64,000 bases of DNA. Origin: Leptasterias polaris. Its lineage: Eukaryota > Echinodermata > Asteroidea > Forcipulatida > Asteriidae. Position numbers and translations under genes: made by a program. Of the stretch, positions 25,836 to 38,321 are shown one piece after another; position 1 is the stretch's first letter; every line of letters starts with the position of its first letter. The stretch covers positions 1 to 64,000 of the forward strand of contig JAZGTN010000027.1 in assembly GCA_037783415.1 (NCBI GenBank). The letters run 5' to 3'. The notes beneath the pieces were generated by a model. The model did not search any database and was not told the origin of the DNA. It was given only the letters and a program-made list of their open reading frames with translations.

Positions 25836-26379
25836 CAACGTTGAGACAACGTTGGGACAACGTTGAAACTTAATGCAAATTTGTGGGCGGGACTTAGAAG
25901 TGTACGACTTTTTTTGACAATATCAAAACAATTTTGGTTGAATTTAGAAATTTCCAAGGCAAGTTTTTGTACTTTTGTTTGTAATTCGTTTGTAAGAAAA
26001 TATGTACATCAAAAGTACAAAGAAACATTTGTCATTCCAAGATGTGAATTAAAAAGTAAACAGTTTTATTTTATAAAGGTGTTATAACCATGACTGGAAA
26101 TTCTGTAGATCCTGGACTACATGTATATAAATACAAGACATGCAGTGGAGAAGGATGTATAGGCCTGTATAAGTTATAGTGAGTGTAGAATGTATTTAGT
26201 TATCGGTATCATATCTTACATGTATATAATATACCTTATAAGTATAAATAAGCATATACTAATTACTTGAATTAATTATAATGGGCATTAAATGCATAAC
26301 AAGTTCAACTCTAAGACATTGTTTTAGATTAACGGTACGTTGGCCCAACGTTGGGGAAATGTTGAGCCAACATATACAG

Positions 26380-26603
26380 ATTATTCAACATTATTTCAAC
26401 GTAGAAATTTGACGTAAAAACAACATATAAATGCCGACATTGAAACAATGTAGTGAGTTCAACGTTGTATCTACGTCTGCATTTCGACGTTATTTCAATT
26501 TGCAAATACAATCATTATTCAGCATTATTTCAACGTGGAAATTTGACGTTAAAACAACGTATAAATGCCGACGTTGTTTCTACGTCAGTTTGCAAATACA
26601 ATC
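26380..26603. repeat. Two subterminal repeat units at the right end of the TA-flanked element
   Basis: ATTATTCA(A/G)CATTATTTC starts at 26380 and again at 26514. Both copies continue through GAAATTTGACGT and ATAAATGCCGAC to TTTGCAAATACAATC. The first unit carries about 44 extra bases. A third partial start (ATCATTCAACG) lies at 26604. Confidence 0.75.
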
Positions 26604-26676
26604 ATCATTCAACGTTACTCCAACGTCGTCATATGACGTTGCTTCAACGTTATTTCAACGTATTTTGCCCGCTGGG

Positions 26677-29347
26677 TAGGGTCTTCTTGTTTTCTTTAAA
26701 GATATTTTACCTGAATCACTCTCCATGACTTCGGAGGTACGTGTGTTCTCCTTAGAGAATCTCTATCCATTGAAACTGGAGTCCTTGCGTTATTGGATAA
26801 CATGATGAAATGAGATCCCAATAATAAATTCCATATAAATCAGCAAGTACACAATATAGGCCTAGTACTAGTAGTACAAAGATAATTCATTCATTTGCAT
26901 CCATTCCCTGTGTGTAAAGATGCTTAGTTTAAAAATTGCCATCGTTGTCAACAAAATTCAGTTCTCCGGTAGTGCTTACAACTTCTCAATTCAGCTCAAT
27001 TCAGCAGTTCTCTGCTCACAGTTGTTAAATCCTTATGGTTAGACCAGATGATGGAAGAACAGTTTTCTGTGCATTACTTCAAGTTTTATAGGCACCAAGT
27101 GAGAGCGTGGCACAAATGCAGATCTCCCAAACTGTCAACAGATGCACAAACGCCACGCAGACTCCAAAGAGCTGTTTCAGTGAATTCGTTACCCAGAGAG
27201 AGAGAGACAAAAGCTTTGCATTGATGCGTAAGCTTGGGATCCATGGTAACATCAATAGTATCCATCAGAGGTGGTAGTAGACTCATGGTTTAGCGGCTGC
27301 TGATGAAGACATGTCAATTCACTCATGGTCAAGTACTCGGTGTGAGTAATCCACACAGTACACACACACCATGCACATGAGCTAATAACAGGAAGGAACT
27401 AGACTCAAGAGAGTCACTGCTAAGAGCAAACTTCTGAATGTAGGCTTGATGTATGGGTCCCTTCATCATCCTGGACCTAATCAATGAATTTCACGCCTGT
27501 CAATCAAAGGGTTCTGGCCCACACACTTCACATAACAAAGGTCATTGTGTTCAATCAGTGGCAAAAACTGGACTAAGAAATAACCACAAGACAATGGAGG
27601 AATTATTAGCCCTCCACCTCAGCTCTCACATCAGGAGCCCTGTCAACAAGCATCATACACAAAGGTGTCGTAAATCCAGAAACTGGTCAACGCCATTCAT
27701 TTCTCACCCATGATAGACTGGCAGAAGCATTCAGCCTCAAACAACTAACTGCAAGCTGTGAAAGACGGTACACGACTTTGCCACAATGGGCTGTTTGCTT
27801 TGACTCCAGTGTGATGATGAAAGTTACCCCAATCCCCCATGTTGCCGGACACACACGTTTTGCTATTCAGAGTATCAAGTTTGCTATGAAACCACAGACC
27901 TGAAATATTCATGACCACTTCTCCTCATCGATTGAAGAGAAAAATGTTACAAAGAATTTTTTTCCCGCAACCCTTTTAAAAGGAAAACTGATATTTCTCA
28001 AATAACCGGTTACTAAAGTGATTTGATTTGCTATTGCAAGTGAGGATATTGTTATCAAATTTAAGCAAGCAATATAATGTTACCTGGTATTCAACTGCTG
28101 TCACTAATTCTCAGAGAAGAATTAGCTATTCTAGTACGTTGAATTTGTTACAGCCTATCCAAAAATGTTGTTAAACTGCTTTAAAGCAAAATAAAACAAA
28201 ATCCCAACAAAATACAATAGTTCTTCTTACAATTCAAATTCATTACAGGTATTTTCTTGTTAAAATGTCAGTTGGATCATGGTTGGATTTAGGATAAGGA
28301 TCCAAGATTTTAACCTGGGAACATTTAGAGTTAATTATGTCACCCACTGTCGTATCAAGCCAACATTTTTACTTAAAAACTTGAACACTTCAGGCTCCAG
28401 TTCCAGGCATAGTTGGCTTTTGTTTCTTCGCCTGATTATAACAACCTACAACCTTCACATCTCATTGAAACCAATTATACATGTTTCAACCAATGGAATC
28501 AGTCAAACCAAGGAGAGAGAATCCGTTATTCGTGTTTCCTGTTGACTACAGAGAACAATACAAAGATGGAAGAAGCTTTTATGGACGGGCAATACAGATT
28601 TGGAGGACACCCTGAAGACTTTCAATTAAACATTGACCTCAATTAAGCTTGGTGTGGACTCATAAAGGCCAACTTCAATTGTTGAATAATTAATTTCTTG
28701 GGGCATGTATACCACTATGTAATGTTTGTGAATAATTGCACAGGCATTGACTTCATTCTCCCTTTAAGTGCTGTCTGATCGTTTCTTTTATCTGAGGATT
28801 AAGTAGAGGGACTATAACAAGATTAGAGGGTTGCTGGGAGGATTCAGAGGAGTTCTCTCAATTCACTACTCCCTTGGTGATCCGACCAATTAAAAAACAG
28901 CTCTTGCCAGATGGCTCCCTTCACTTAAAGGATGTTTTTGCAAGTGCTAATCCGATATTGATTTCGTCTTTATTATCATCACCTTTCAATAATTACTCTT
29001 TAATTCAGATACCCTGGTGTTACATAACAAGTTGACTTGCTTGTGGGGGATTGTGTGTCAGGCCCACAACAGGTCACTATGCATATTGCAAAGGCCTCCC
29101 ATACATCAGTGTGTAATTAATGAGTAGAGTGTAAGGGTATTTTATATCAATCAAGTGTTCATGGCTCAGGTAAGTAGTTTATTACTACATTAAAGTTCTT
29201 CAAAGTGGTGAGTCGCCAACAAACCACTTAAAACAGAAATCTCCGGCCAGGATCAATGGAATAATTTGATCCTGAACTTAAAGATTCAATGCAAATGCCG
29301 GTCTGTTTTAAAAGCCTTCTGACACCAAAAAGCCTCAAACGAACTAA
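26677..29347. other. Noncoding stretch
   Basis: No exon or repeat was recognised. Frames are under 90 codons with no domains (for example 28279-28545 plus). Confidence 0.55.
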
Positions 29348-29705
29348 GGCCAAATAAAAAAAATACCAGTTGATCGTCCTGATTTTTCCAAAAAGAGGAG
29401 GATGAGGGCCTTTTTATTTTTCATTTATTATTTTTTTTCAAGATGGCCACCAAGTATTTCAATTCAAACAGGCCACCAATTCTTCCGTTTGAAATCACCG
29501 CTAACTTTCTTTATATTTATTTGTTGCATGAAGTAAGTTTACATCAAAAATTAAAATATATATGTCAAGGGTGGATTAAAAATACAAACAATTTATCTTT
29601 TTTTAGGAAAAATCGAAAATAAAAAAAAATAAAAGAAAAAAAGGATGCGGCCTCAAAAAAGGATGCGGGCGGGGACGATCAACTGGTATTTTTTTTTACT
29701 TGGCC
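29348..29705. mobile_element. PIF/Harbinger-like MITE, copy 1
   Basis: The ends are inverted over about 30 bp: GGCCAAATAAAAAAAATACC continuing to AGTTGATCGTCC on the left, and GGACGATCAACTGGTA running to CTTGGCC on the right. Flanks are TAA on the left and CAA on the right, one mismatch from a 3-bp duplication. The GG-starting ends and 3-bp TWA target type fit PIF/Harbinger. Near the right end GGATGCGG(C/G) is repeated. There is no coding capacity. A closely similar copy lies at 34253-34606. Confidence 0.8.
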
Positions 29706-29905
29706 CAATACAAGACTTGAAATAAAATGATTCTACATTAGTTTGATACAAAAATTGAAGAATCACAGTTTGCTGTAACTTGATAAGTTGTTGTGAATGA
29801 ATCACAAGTATTCACAAAAATGTTTGGAGCACAGCTATTTTCTCTGATTAAAAAATCTGAACAAAAATTTATGTTGTTGTTTTTTGTGTGTTTTTATTCA
29901 TCAAC

Positions 29906-30026
29906 GTTTTGGACAGATTCAGAGTGTCTGATTAAACTTGAGCCAAGACCTCCCTCGTCCCTCATGTGCGCTCGCTCCAGATGGCTAAATGATCATCTGG
30001 AAGATAGACGCTAGTATTGCCTACAG
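29906..30026 (+). repeat. Dispersed repeat R1, copy 2
   Basis: Near-identical to 8596-8717. Here it is followed after two bases by repeat R2, whereas copy 1 is not. Confidence 0.85.
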
Positions 30027-30028
30027 AG

Positions 30029-30114
30029 TCTCTTTCCTCTGTGTACTCATCAAAACAAAAACCTGGAAAAATCCTGTTTAATTCTTACTCGCCAGTTATG
30101 GGTGGTCAGTGCCA
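30029..30114 (+). repeat. Dispersed repeat R2, copy 1
   Basis: CTCTTTCCTCTGTGTACTC through TATGGGTGGTCAGTGCCAC recurs at 34022-34107 with only a one-base length difference in an A run and about one substitution (CGCC against CGGC). The flanks differ. Confidence 0.85.
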
Positions 30115-33100
30115 CCCTGTCCCATTGCTATCAAGGTAATTCATATAATATAACTCAATTCCTCAATCTATCATCTATGTGAATTCAGTTTTACAATTTG
30201 TTTTGTCCCAATAACACATTAAGCTATTTTTCAACAAGGGAGTGAAAGAGCACAAGTGAAGGACAACAAAGAATTCCTTCCTGTCCTTTAGAAGAAACAA
30301 CAAAAATATGTTATTGTATGTACGGTCAGCAAACTTCCACATCAAAGGAATTTGAATGTTTACCATGTTATTCATACGTACAGACATTATTGTGCTTGGT
30401 AGTTTTTTATTTCCATGTCATAAATGGCAAAGTGTAACCTTACTCGTATTGTTCCGTTGAGAATTTGCCACATTGAAAATGCAAGCACTCTCATGATTCG
30501 GGCAGCCAAATCCCCTGCAAAAATAAACCGTCGAAGGAAAAATTAAAATTAAATTGAGGGACGGCATTCTTAACATGGCTATCACCTCCCGCCGACTGAC
30601 TTGAGAAGATCCTCCAACATACCCTTGTCTCGCCTCAACACCACCGCAAGAAAGATAATCCCCGGAAGTCAAGCTCATCCAGTGCCGAAGGAACATCTGT
30701 AATCCTGTCTCAGAACGCTGAGCAAAGACACCACCCAACACTAGAGTAGGTTAACTTTGCCCTAATGGCCCTCTTCATCGATACGGTTCAAGTTCGGGAG
30801 GCCGGAATATCCCCTTTCCCTGCGTGCTTCACACTTCATGGTTCAATACCAATTTTGCTAATGCAAACAGCCCGTGGGCGAGCGGACTGCCCAGTTACGT
30901 TTAGAGTCACCCTCAGTTGAAACTAGAGAGGGCACAATGAAACCCAAGCCAATTGCGACACTTTGAGTAGACAGTGGCGTATTATCGGCAGTCACTGAGC
31001 AACCTAGGCACTGAATCATCATTGAAATCGTCTCTTTCATCAGGAATTCAATCTCAGACAACCCTGGCTTAAAATACTGGAAACATATCTACAGCGCCGC
31101 TTCCGCTTGCAGATGGGCCACACTCCGCTTTAAATATGGACAACAAATATTGACCAAGAAACATTTAAGTAATTCAACTTGATTTTAACAATTTGGCTAG
31201 TCATTGTCACTTTTTTGTCACAGGGGCTTTGTAAACAATGTGTGCTATTTTGCCATTGAAAACACATTTCTTAAAACATGATCATCAGGAATGGGGGAAG
31301 GGGGAGGGTGATAAAAAAATAGATTTTAATTTCATTTTTAGTTCAAGGCTCAATTGTTGTGCATTTTACAAGACTTTTTTGTTTTTTAGCAGTAGCAGTA
31401 GTATAGACCAGGTAACCTGTGACATCACATGTTTACAAAAGAGCCACAGAGCCTGGACTTCCTGCAGGCACAATTTGTACACAGCTCAATGCAAAAAAAC
31501 CTCTTACATTTTAGGGTGATTCCGCTATACAATTTTTATAAACTTTTCATATCAAGAAAGGGGTAACATCTCAAAACTTGTAGAGCCGTTATATTTGAAA
31601 CTCTTGAATTTATGTGTAAGTTACGATACAAAATGTGTCAAGTTTCCTATATGACAATTGTAGTATCCTGCCTGCCAGGAAATGCCCTGTAATGTACAAG
31701 GTTACTCTTTTTGTAAACAAAGGTAACATGGGTTTGTGGTAGTAGCAGTAGTACTATCATCCTGATAATTTTTCAAAAACTTGTCCTCTTATGGGCTCCG
31801 AGTCTTCTTTGAAAGCAAAACACATTCTCTCATACAACACACCTGTTGGAGATTTTAACAGGTTGCTGATTAGTCATGTTTCTTGGAAACTAGACCTAGA
31901 TGATTTGCATGAAAGTCCCACATCTAAACCAAATACAGTACCATCCAACTCAAATAAATGTTGGAACATTACAAAAAAGTATTCCGAGAGTCAACAAAAC
32001 AAGATTCAATTAATACCTTAAGTAACCCTATTTATGATTTCATTTTATTATTAAACAAATAATCATGGACATCTAGAATGTGATTATGCATTTTATATTT
32101 TATACAATATTTTTTGTCTTAATTACGTAAAAGTTTTTGTCCCTGGTGATTTATACTTTTGCATGAAGGATTTGGGGGAGTTGTCGTGGTATGCTGCATT
32201 GACAAATAAAAAAGAAAGAAAAACACAATAACAAAAAACAGACTAAAATGATTTATAAAGTTACTGGGAACCTTACACATGTTTCACCTTGCCTGGCCAA
32301 CATCTACAATCGCTGCAATCTGTTCCCAGTAATTTCTGTCTTCTTCTTGCCCTTAATACTAAGATATGCCCCGAGTCCTCAACACACTAACCCTCCCCGA
32401 CTCCGCTAAGCATACTCAGTAGATAACCGGGCAGAGATTGAGAGACTTTAGTCTGGTAACATGGTTTCAAGATGAAACTCTAGACACCAGGCTCGGATGA
32501 CATAAAACGAATCAATGCTGAGCTTGCTTCTGAGGGCAGTCATCTTCTCCTTTCATATGATGAGCAACCTTGATATATCTCTAAGTGAATTTATGTATCG
32601 TATGGCAATATTGATTACTACACATCACTCCCAGCTGTCATATCTACACTCAAGGAATGCCGCTAAATGAAATAACATTATTGTAGCTTACTATTTAAGA
32701 AGATGCTTTTTACAGAAGGGTTTTTGGGGCACCTAAACAAATTACTTCTTTTTATTATTTTGTAAGGAGCGTGGAAATGTTGTCAATTGGAGAAACAAAT
32801 AAAAAATGTGATGGCTATGCACACAATTGAGCCCGAAATGCCATAATGTTGAATTCTGACTAAGAAATACAAAGAAGAACTGCAGTGAAAACAAAAAAAA
32901 ACAATCATGTTCCATTTTCTCAAATTTTGATGACTCAGTTTTTATTTTCATTTATATTTCATCACAAGAACGGCACTCAGTATTCCCTGGTCCAGTGTGT
33001 GCCTGTGTGACCTTATGGGGATCAATACCAGCAGCACAAATTCAATTGAATCTACACAGTGTGGACGCTGGATTTGAAAGGAGCCCACCGCCACAGGCTG

Positions 33101-34021
33101 ATCTGTGAACAAATTCTGTGACAGGGTTTTAAGAGCGGTGCTAAGGGAGATACACAGAGAGGGAGAGAGAGAGAGCTCTGTTAAGGCATGCCTACATAAT
33201 GCAATTCAGGGCTATTGAGCAAAGAGACAAATGCATCTTGAAGGATGTGTAGGGGGAACGCACGACCCAAGGTGACACGATTACCTCATCGATGATCGGG
33301 TCCAGCGGTTACACAGAGACAACAACACTGCCCGCAACAGCGGCCGCCACCGCCACGGAGCAACAGCGGCCAACATAATATCAATCGCTATCGTCAATAA
33401 TATCAGTTTCAAGTTGCACAATGCAGCAATTTAGAACTGAAAGTATGAAAACAAGTTTGTATTGAGGACAGTGAACTAGGATAGATGTGGACAGCAATGT
33501 TTGTGGACACTTAACAGATGGGAGTCAATTCAACCCAATATTATGCCCTCTTGATAACCTCCGTTTCCTCTTTGAGGGCTGCCGCCTCTCTTAACAGCCA
33601 GCCTTTCAATTCAACCATCCAGTGATATCAATACCGAAGATCCATTTCAACAACCTCAGTCAACCCAAGGCCATGTAGTGTACACCAGTGACCTCAAAGC
33701 ACATCACTGATTGATTTTTGTCCCCCATTCTATCAAAATGTGAAAGTTTTATGTGGGTAGTTTTTAAAAATTAACCCATTGTGATTGCGCGCAGCCCGCA
33801 TCCTACATGTAATGGTAAAGCTTTTTCCAGTTTGTTCAAGTACAGAGTCCATATAAGTCAATGTATTGTACAGGCCATTTGCAGTTTAATGCCCGACTAA
33901 AGATATACCTCATACAAGCTATTGTTCAGTATGATTGATATGCAGTAGCCCAATTCTGACAATTTGTACTGAAGCATTAAATTGGCAGAGCATACGAAGC
34001 TTTTAAGTTACCTCCACTCCC
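30115..34021. other. Noncoding stretch between mosaic repeats
   Basis: No exon was recognised. The 107-codon minus frame at 30418-30741 lacks known features. A short GA-rich tract lies near 33155-33175 and a GC-rich patch (CAGCGGCCGCCACCGCC) at about 33340-33360. Confidence 0.5.
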
Positions 34022-34107
34022 TCTCTTTCCTCTGTGTACTCATCAAAACAAAACCTGGAAAAATCCTGTTTAATTCTTACTCGGCAGTTATGGGTGGTCA
34101 GTGCCAC
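34022..34107 (+). repeat. Dispersed repeat R2, copy 2
   Basis: Matches 30029-30114. It is not preceded by R1 here. It lies about 145 bp upstream of the second Harbinger-like MITE. Confidence 0.85.
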
Positions 34108-34252
34108 AAGATTCCCAAGACAGATCGTTTCTCTTTCTGTTGTGACTGTTTCTGACCATTAACCCCATTCAGAGTGAATATTAATCCCTTGGCTAACCTT
34201 GTTGTCACTAACCTAACTGGCAGTGGCTTTTTAATGTTTAATCCCCCTTTTA

Positions 34253-34606
34253 GGCCAAATAAAAAAAAATGCCAGTTGATCGTCCTGATTTTTCCAAAAA
34301 GGAGGAGGATGAGGGCCTTTTTATTTTTTATTTATTTTTTTCCCAAGATGGCCGCCAAGTATTTCAATTCAAACAGGCCACCAATTCTTCAGTTTGAAAT
34401 CACCGCTAATTTTCTTTATATCTATTTGTTGCATGAGGTAAGTTTACATCAAAAATTAAAATATATATGTCAAGGGTGGAATAAAAAATACAATTTATTT
34501 TTTATTTTTTGGAAAAATCGAAAATAAAAAAAAATAAAAAAAAGGATGCGGCCTCAAAAAAGGATGCGGGCGGGGACGATCAACTGGTATTTTTTTTTAC
34601 TTGGCC
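34253..34606. mobile_element. PIF/Harbinger-like MITE, copy 2, with intact TTA duplication
   Basis: Same inverted ends and interior as 29348-29705. Here the flanks are TTA at 34250-34252 and TTA at 34607-34609, an exact 3-bp target duplication typical of PIF/Harbinger. The interior contains AAGATGGCCGCCAAG, resembling a YY1 site; copy 1 has AAGATGGCCACCAAG. No transposase is encoded, so mobility would depend on a Harbinger transposase and its Myb-like partner elsewhere. Confidence 0.88.
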
Positions 34607-35724
34607 TTATGCTCAATGAAAAGCCCCACTATCAGCAGAAAGTGAATTAAGGAGAGCGATTTGAATTTACTGCGCATGTGCATGAGAATAGGCGATGACA
34701 AAAAATCCGGAAAAATCTAACGCTATAAAAAATGCCTGTCCGGATTTTGGGCAAGGCCCGAATTTGTGGTGTCCGGAATTTGGGCAAGTTGACTCGTGCT
34801 GACTCTGTGAACCCCTCGGGCGTTATTGGGACCATAGATGGGACCGGGGACGAGTAAATAGGAGGAAAATACTTTTACAAAAGATGAAATCAGACGTATG
34901 TTGTCTAAAATACAAAAAATACAATGATCTTCCAAAATAATCCACGAAAATATGAACGGAGCAGTCATGTTTTCAATGGTTTTTGTTAAAAGAAATTTTG
35001 ATGTTTGGGGTCTTTACCTGTGTTAGTGAATCATTGGGTTAAGTGTTGCCCCCTTTTGGACATTGAAAATTGTTCTTGAAACACCTTTTAGTATCCTCGA
35101 AGATTGCAAACCGCATCATTTTGGAAAAATAATGTGAGACGTCAACTCAAACGTCGACGAATCCCCTCACATGTGTGTGACGCACACTCATTGCATGAAT
35201 TGTCTCGAAGTTTCTTCCAGGTCATAGTTCAATGCGTAAAAATATCTCCAGCCGTAAAACACATTAAACGAATCGAAGAACTGGCGCTTTTGCCTATGAA
35301 CGTGGATAGTGACGACTGGTGAAAAAAGTCTACTGTTCTGCGGGCATCCACACAACCGTGCGTTGTTGTCAGTAGACTTTTCAATGTCTTCGCACATGTT
35401 CCTTTGCTGCAGCAGTAAACATACATGTACATGTACTACGGTCAAACTGTACCGAGAATGAAGCGGGGAATGAGACAAGTCTACACATATCAATAGATCT
35501 AGCTGCATACAATACACGACGCACATGGAAGAAACAAATCACGCATGGTCCGGCCGCCGCTGGGCCGCAATTTATTTACAAACGGTGAAATAAAGGTAAA
35601 ATTAACGGGGGGAAAAGAAAAAACGTGCACTCTTTAGATGTTGCCACTGCCAACTCCGAGATTCAAGCGGCTTATTTTAATCAACAATTAGGGTTTTGAA
35701 AAAACATGCTCTTGTTAAATTTGT

Positions 35725-35800
35725 AAGGAGCGCTTTTTTTTGCTCTCCTTGGAAAACATTAAGGAGCGCGGAGGAGCACGAGCGCGATCGCGCTCCTTTA
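35725..35800. repeat. GGAGCGC-rich cluster with perfect 16-bp palindrome
   Basis: AAGGAGCGC occurs twice on the plus strand (about 35725 and 35761) and GCGCTCCTT once in inverse orientation (about 35790). GAGCGCGATCGCGCTC at 35780-35795 is a perfect palindrome. It may be one end of a DNA transposon, but no matching opposite end was found. Confidence 0.6.
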
Positions 35801-38294
35801 AAATTATGGTCTGCACTATACATCTGAGCTTGTACAGGTATCAATATCAATGGGAGCACTCAGACAATCATGAACTGAAGATGAATCTCCAGTCCACCAG
35901 TGCATGAGAGACACTATTGTCTTTCCATGCAAATACTCCGGGGCTCCTAACACTGACTTGCTGAGCAGAGGGACCTGGGACTGTTGTTTTGTTAGGCATT
36001 TCACTCACTCAAACAAATTTTGCCAGTAAATTTGAGCTAAATGGGCCATTCAGCATATTTCAAAGTCTGCCAACTACAGCCTGACATAATGCATTAGAGC
36101 AATAAGTTGTGGGTTAATGAACAGCAGGGGGTAATATATGTTGGGCTTAAAGTATGTGGACCACCATCTGAGTTTAAGGAATGGAAACAAAGATGTCACC
36201 GCAGATTCTTTATCCATGTCTTTCCTAAATTCAATCAAGTTCTCTTCTAACAATTACTTTTACCTTTCATATAAGGCCAAGTCCTGTAAGGGGGAGGGTC
36301 CACAAGGCACCTAGACTGGAATTGAACCTCATCTTCCTCATTCTAGAGATGGTTTAAACTAATTCACATATGGGTTGTTAAGCCATTAAGATTTGTTGGT
36401 ACAATCTGCAATTATTTTAGAAGTAAAGTCAGATCCAACTGATTCTAGGTCTAAATTCTTATGAAATAAAAACATCACTTTGTATTAAACTCAATCTAAA
36501 AACGACAAGATGTCCCAATTTCATGGCTTTTAATGAATAGTGTAGAGGCTCATTAGACTACAATAACACAATTCTATGGGTGCAGTGAATGATCATTTGA
36601 AATAAACATTTCAAACGGGACTCGAGCAATGGCGACAATGTCTTGCCATCTTCCTTGTTCCAATCAATTGGATTAATATTCACAAACTGGACTCTGGGAC
36701 TTTATATACATCAAAAGGTCAAGAATCAACAACCTAAATTGAAAAACAGCTTTGTTATTCGCGATCTTATTCAGTTGTTTTCAAATGTATCACAGGATTT
36801 AACCACGAGAAGAATTTTCAGGGTCATTGAGCCAAAACATTTCTTAGAACTGCTACACCTTCCACATCTTCCATTTCTTCTGTTCGCATTTAAATTGATG
36901 TAAAATACTCCCAAGTATTCAATTAAAAAGGCTATTCCGCACACATCCAATCAAACCTTGTCATTTCCTAACGGAAATAAAGTTAATTATTTGTAAATGC
37001 ATTAAAATTCCATTTTCTCATAAATCATAATACAGACACCTGCCAGACTGAGTTTAAATGGTAAACAGCACCATCGTCTCCCTCAGCCCTTGCTGATGAC
37101 ACTTACCAGGGGATGATGGTCAGGGAGACTGCGTAGATACAGATCCATACCTGCTGAAATTCTAGATCCAGACTTAGATAGGACCAACTATCAAGAGGGC
37201 AACCAACCTTACATGAAGGTCTCCAGCTGAAATCTGCCGCAATTTTTTTCCTTTTCTCTTTGGTATGTCTCCCAGCGACAGCTTCCAATTCTGGTCACAC
37301 TCTCTTTAGAGAAACAACTTCAAGTTATTGACAAAGTTGTTTTATTCAGTTGCAATGAATAGTACATCCTGGTGAGTGTAGGTTTGTGATCCACTTGCAG
37401 GCATTGACCCCTTGTATTCAGGGGTGTAATAGACAAATTGGCGATCCCCCAGGCACACCCAAGGTGACAGGTAGTGATAGACAGGGAGATAACCAAACTC
37501 TTTTTGTTGTCAGTGTCAACTCCCTAGCTTGATGAAAAAGAAGAAAAAACAAGCTTCAAACTTTGTGTCCAACATCAAAATCTCCAACTCAAAGATGAGG
37601 GGCAACATCCACAGAGAACCACATCCTTGATGATGATGCAGGTTTAATGAAAATCCAACTTGTGAGCTTGAAACAAAAGCACGGGAGCAGTTTATGTTGA
37701 CACAGAGAAACAGCGCATCTATCCATGCACGGAGGACTGAATGCGTCCTAACAACAACTTCTCCTTCCTGTCATCGTCTTAACTCCCCGTCCCCTGGTTG
37801 GCTCCAAAGTCTGATGACTATCGCTCTATCTCATCATCTGTACTGTCTCCATGCCTCTATTGGTCTGCACAAACTATTGTCAGCAATTACAACTCAGGTC
37901 TTTTCTCACAAGCACATTGAAGCATTAAGATGAGGCCTGATCCATTGTACACGCATACAGCAGCTGCTACTCCTGACCACTGGCAGTGGTTGTAAGGCAA
38001 TAGAATAATAGCGTATTAATTTAAGTATTTCGTCGGAAGTAAAGAGAATGTGCCCTGCTGGATGCCTTTTTAATAATCCACAGTCTTCGTCACAGGCCAT
38101 GTCATCTTTAGAATGTATTCAACACAGCACATAGAAACATTGTCATGTTTTAATTGTGGCAATTTTTCCCCTCCAATAAAGTCCGTTTAGAACTACCCTA
38201 TGAAGTGACAGGAATAATAATGGTAGCTTCCTCACAATACTATTGGCTACTGAGAGAACCATGATGCTGAGCTCTCCACAGCTGTATGCACTGG

Positions 38295-38321
38295 TGTGCG
38301 TGTGTGTGTGTGTGTGTTTGC
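38295..38321 (+). repeat. (GT)n microsatellite
   Basis: Alternating GT interrupted once by a C near the start. Confidence 0.8.

Larger units (their letters stand above)
23697..26676. mobile_element. Non-autonomous 2.98-kb DNA transposon, TA target site, ACGTTG-rich ends
   Basis: The left end reads TA|CCCAGTGGGCA and the right end TGCCCGCTGGG|TA. This gives inverted ends CCCAG(T/C)GGGCA bordered on both sides by TA, consistent with a 2-bp TA target duplication. Just inside both ends are many AACGTT/CAACGT motifs (ATTTCAACGTTG and AACGTTATTTCAACG). The left part (about 23715-24770) is a 111-bp tandem array, the right part (26380-26603) holds two related units, and the middle holds about three decayed copies of a 175-bp unit. 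No frame inside exceeds about 96 codons, and those found lie in the arrays, so no transposase is present and it must be mobilised in trans. I recall similar CCCAGYGGGCA-ended, ACGTTG-rich elements from fish and invertebrates but cannot assign the superfamily. Confidence 0.8.

Noticed and set aside
31380..31760. Possible MITE with AGCAGTAGCAGTAGTA at both sides
   Set aside because: The two copies of the motif are in direct, not inverted, orientation and no target duplication was found.
35104..35526. Possible first exon or bidirectional promoter
   Set aside because: GC is higher than around it, but the overlapping frames have no recognisable product and no clear splice donor fixes an exon.
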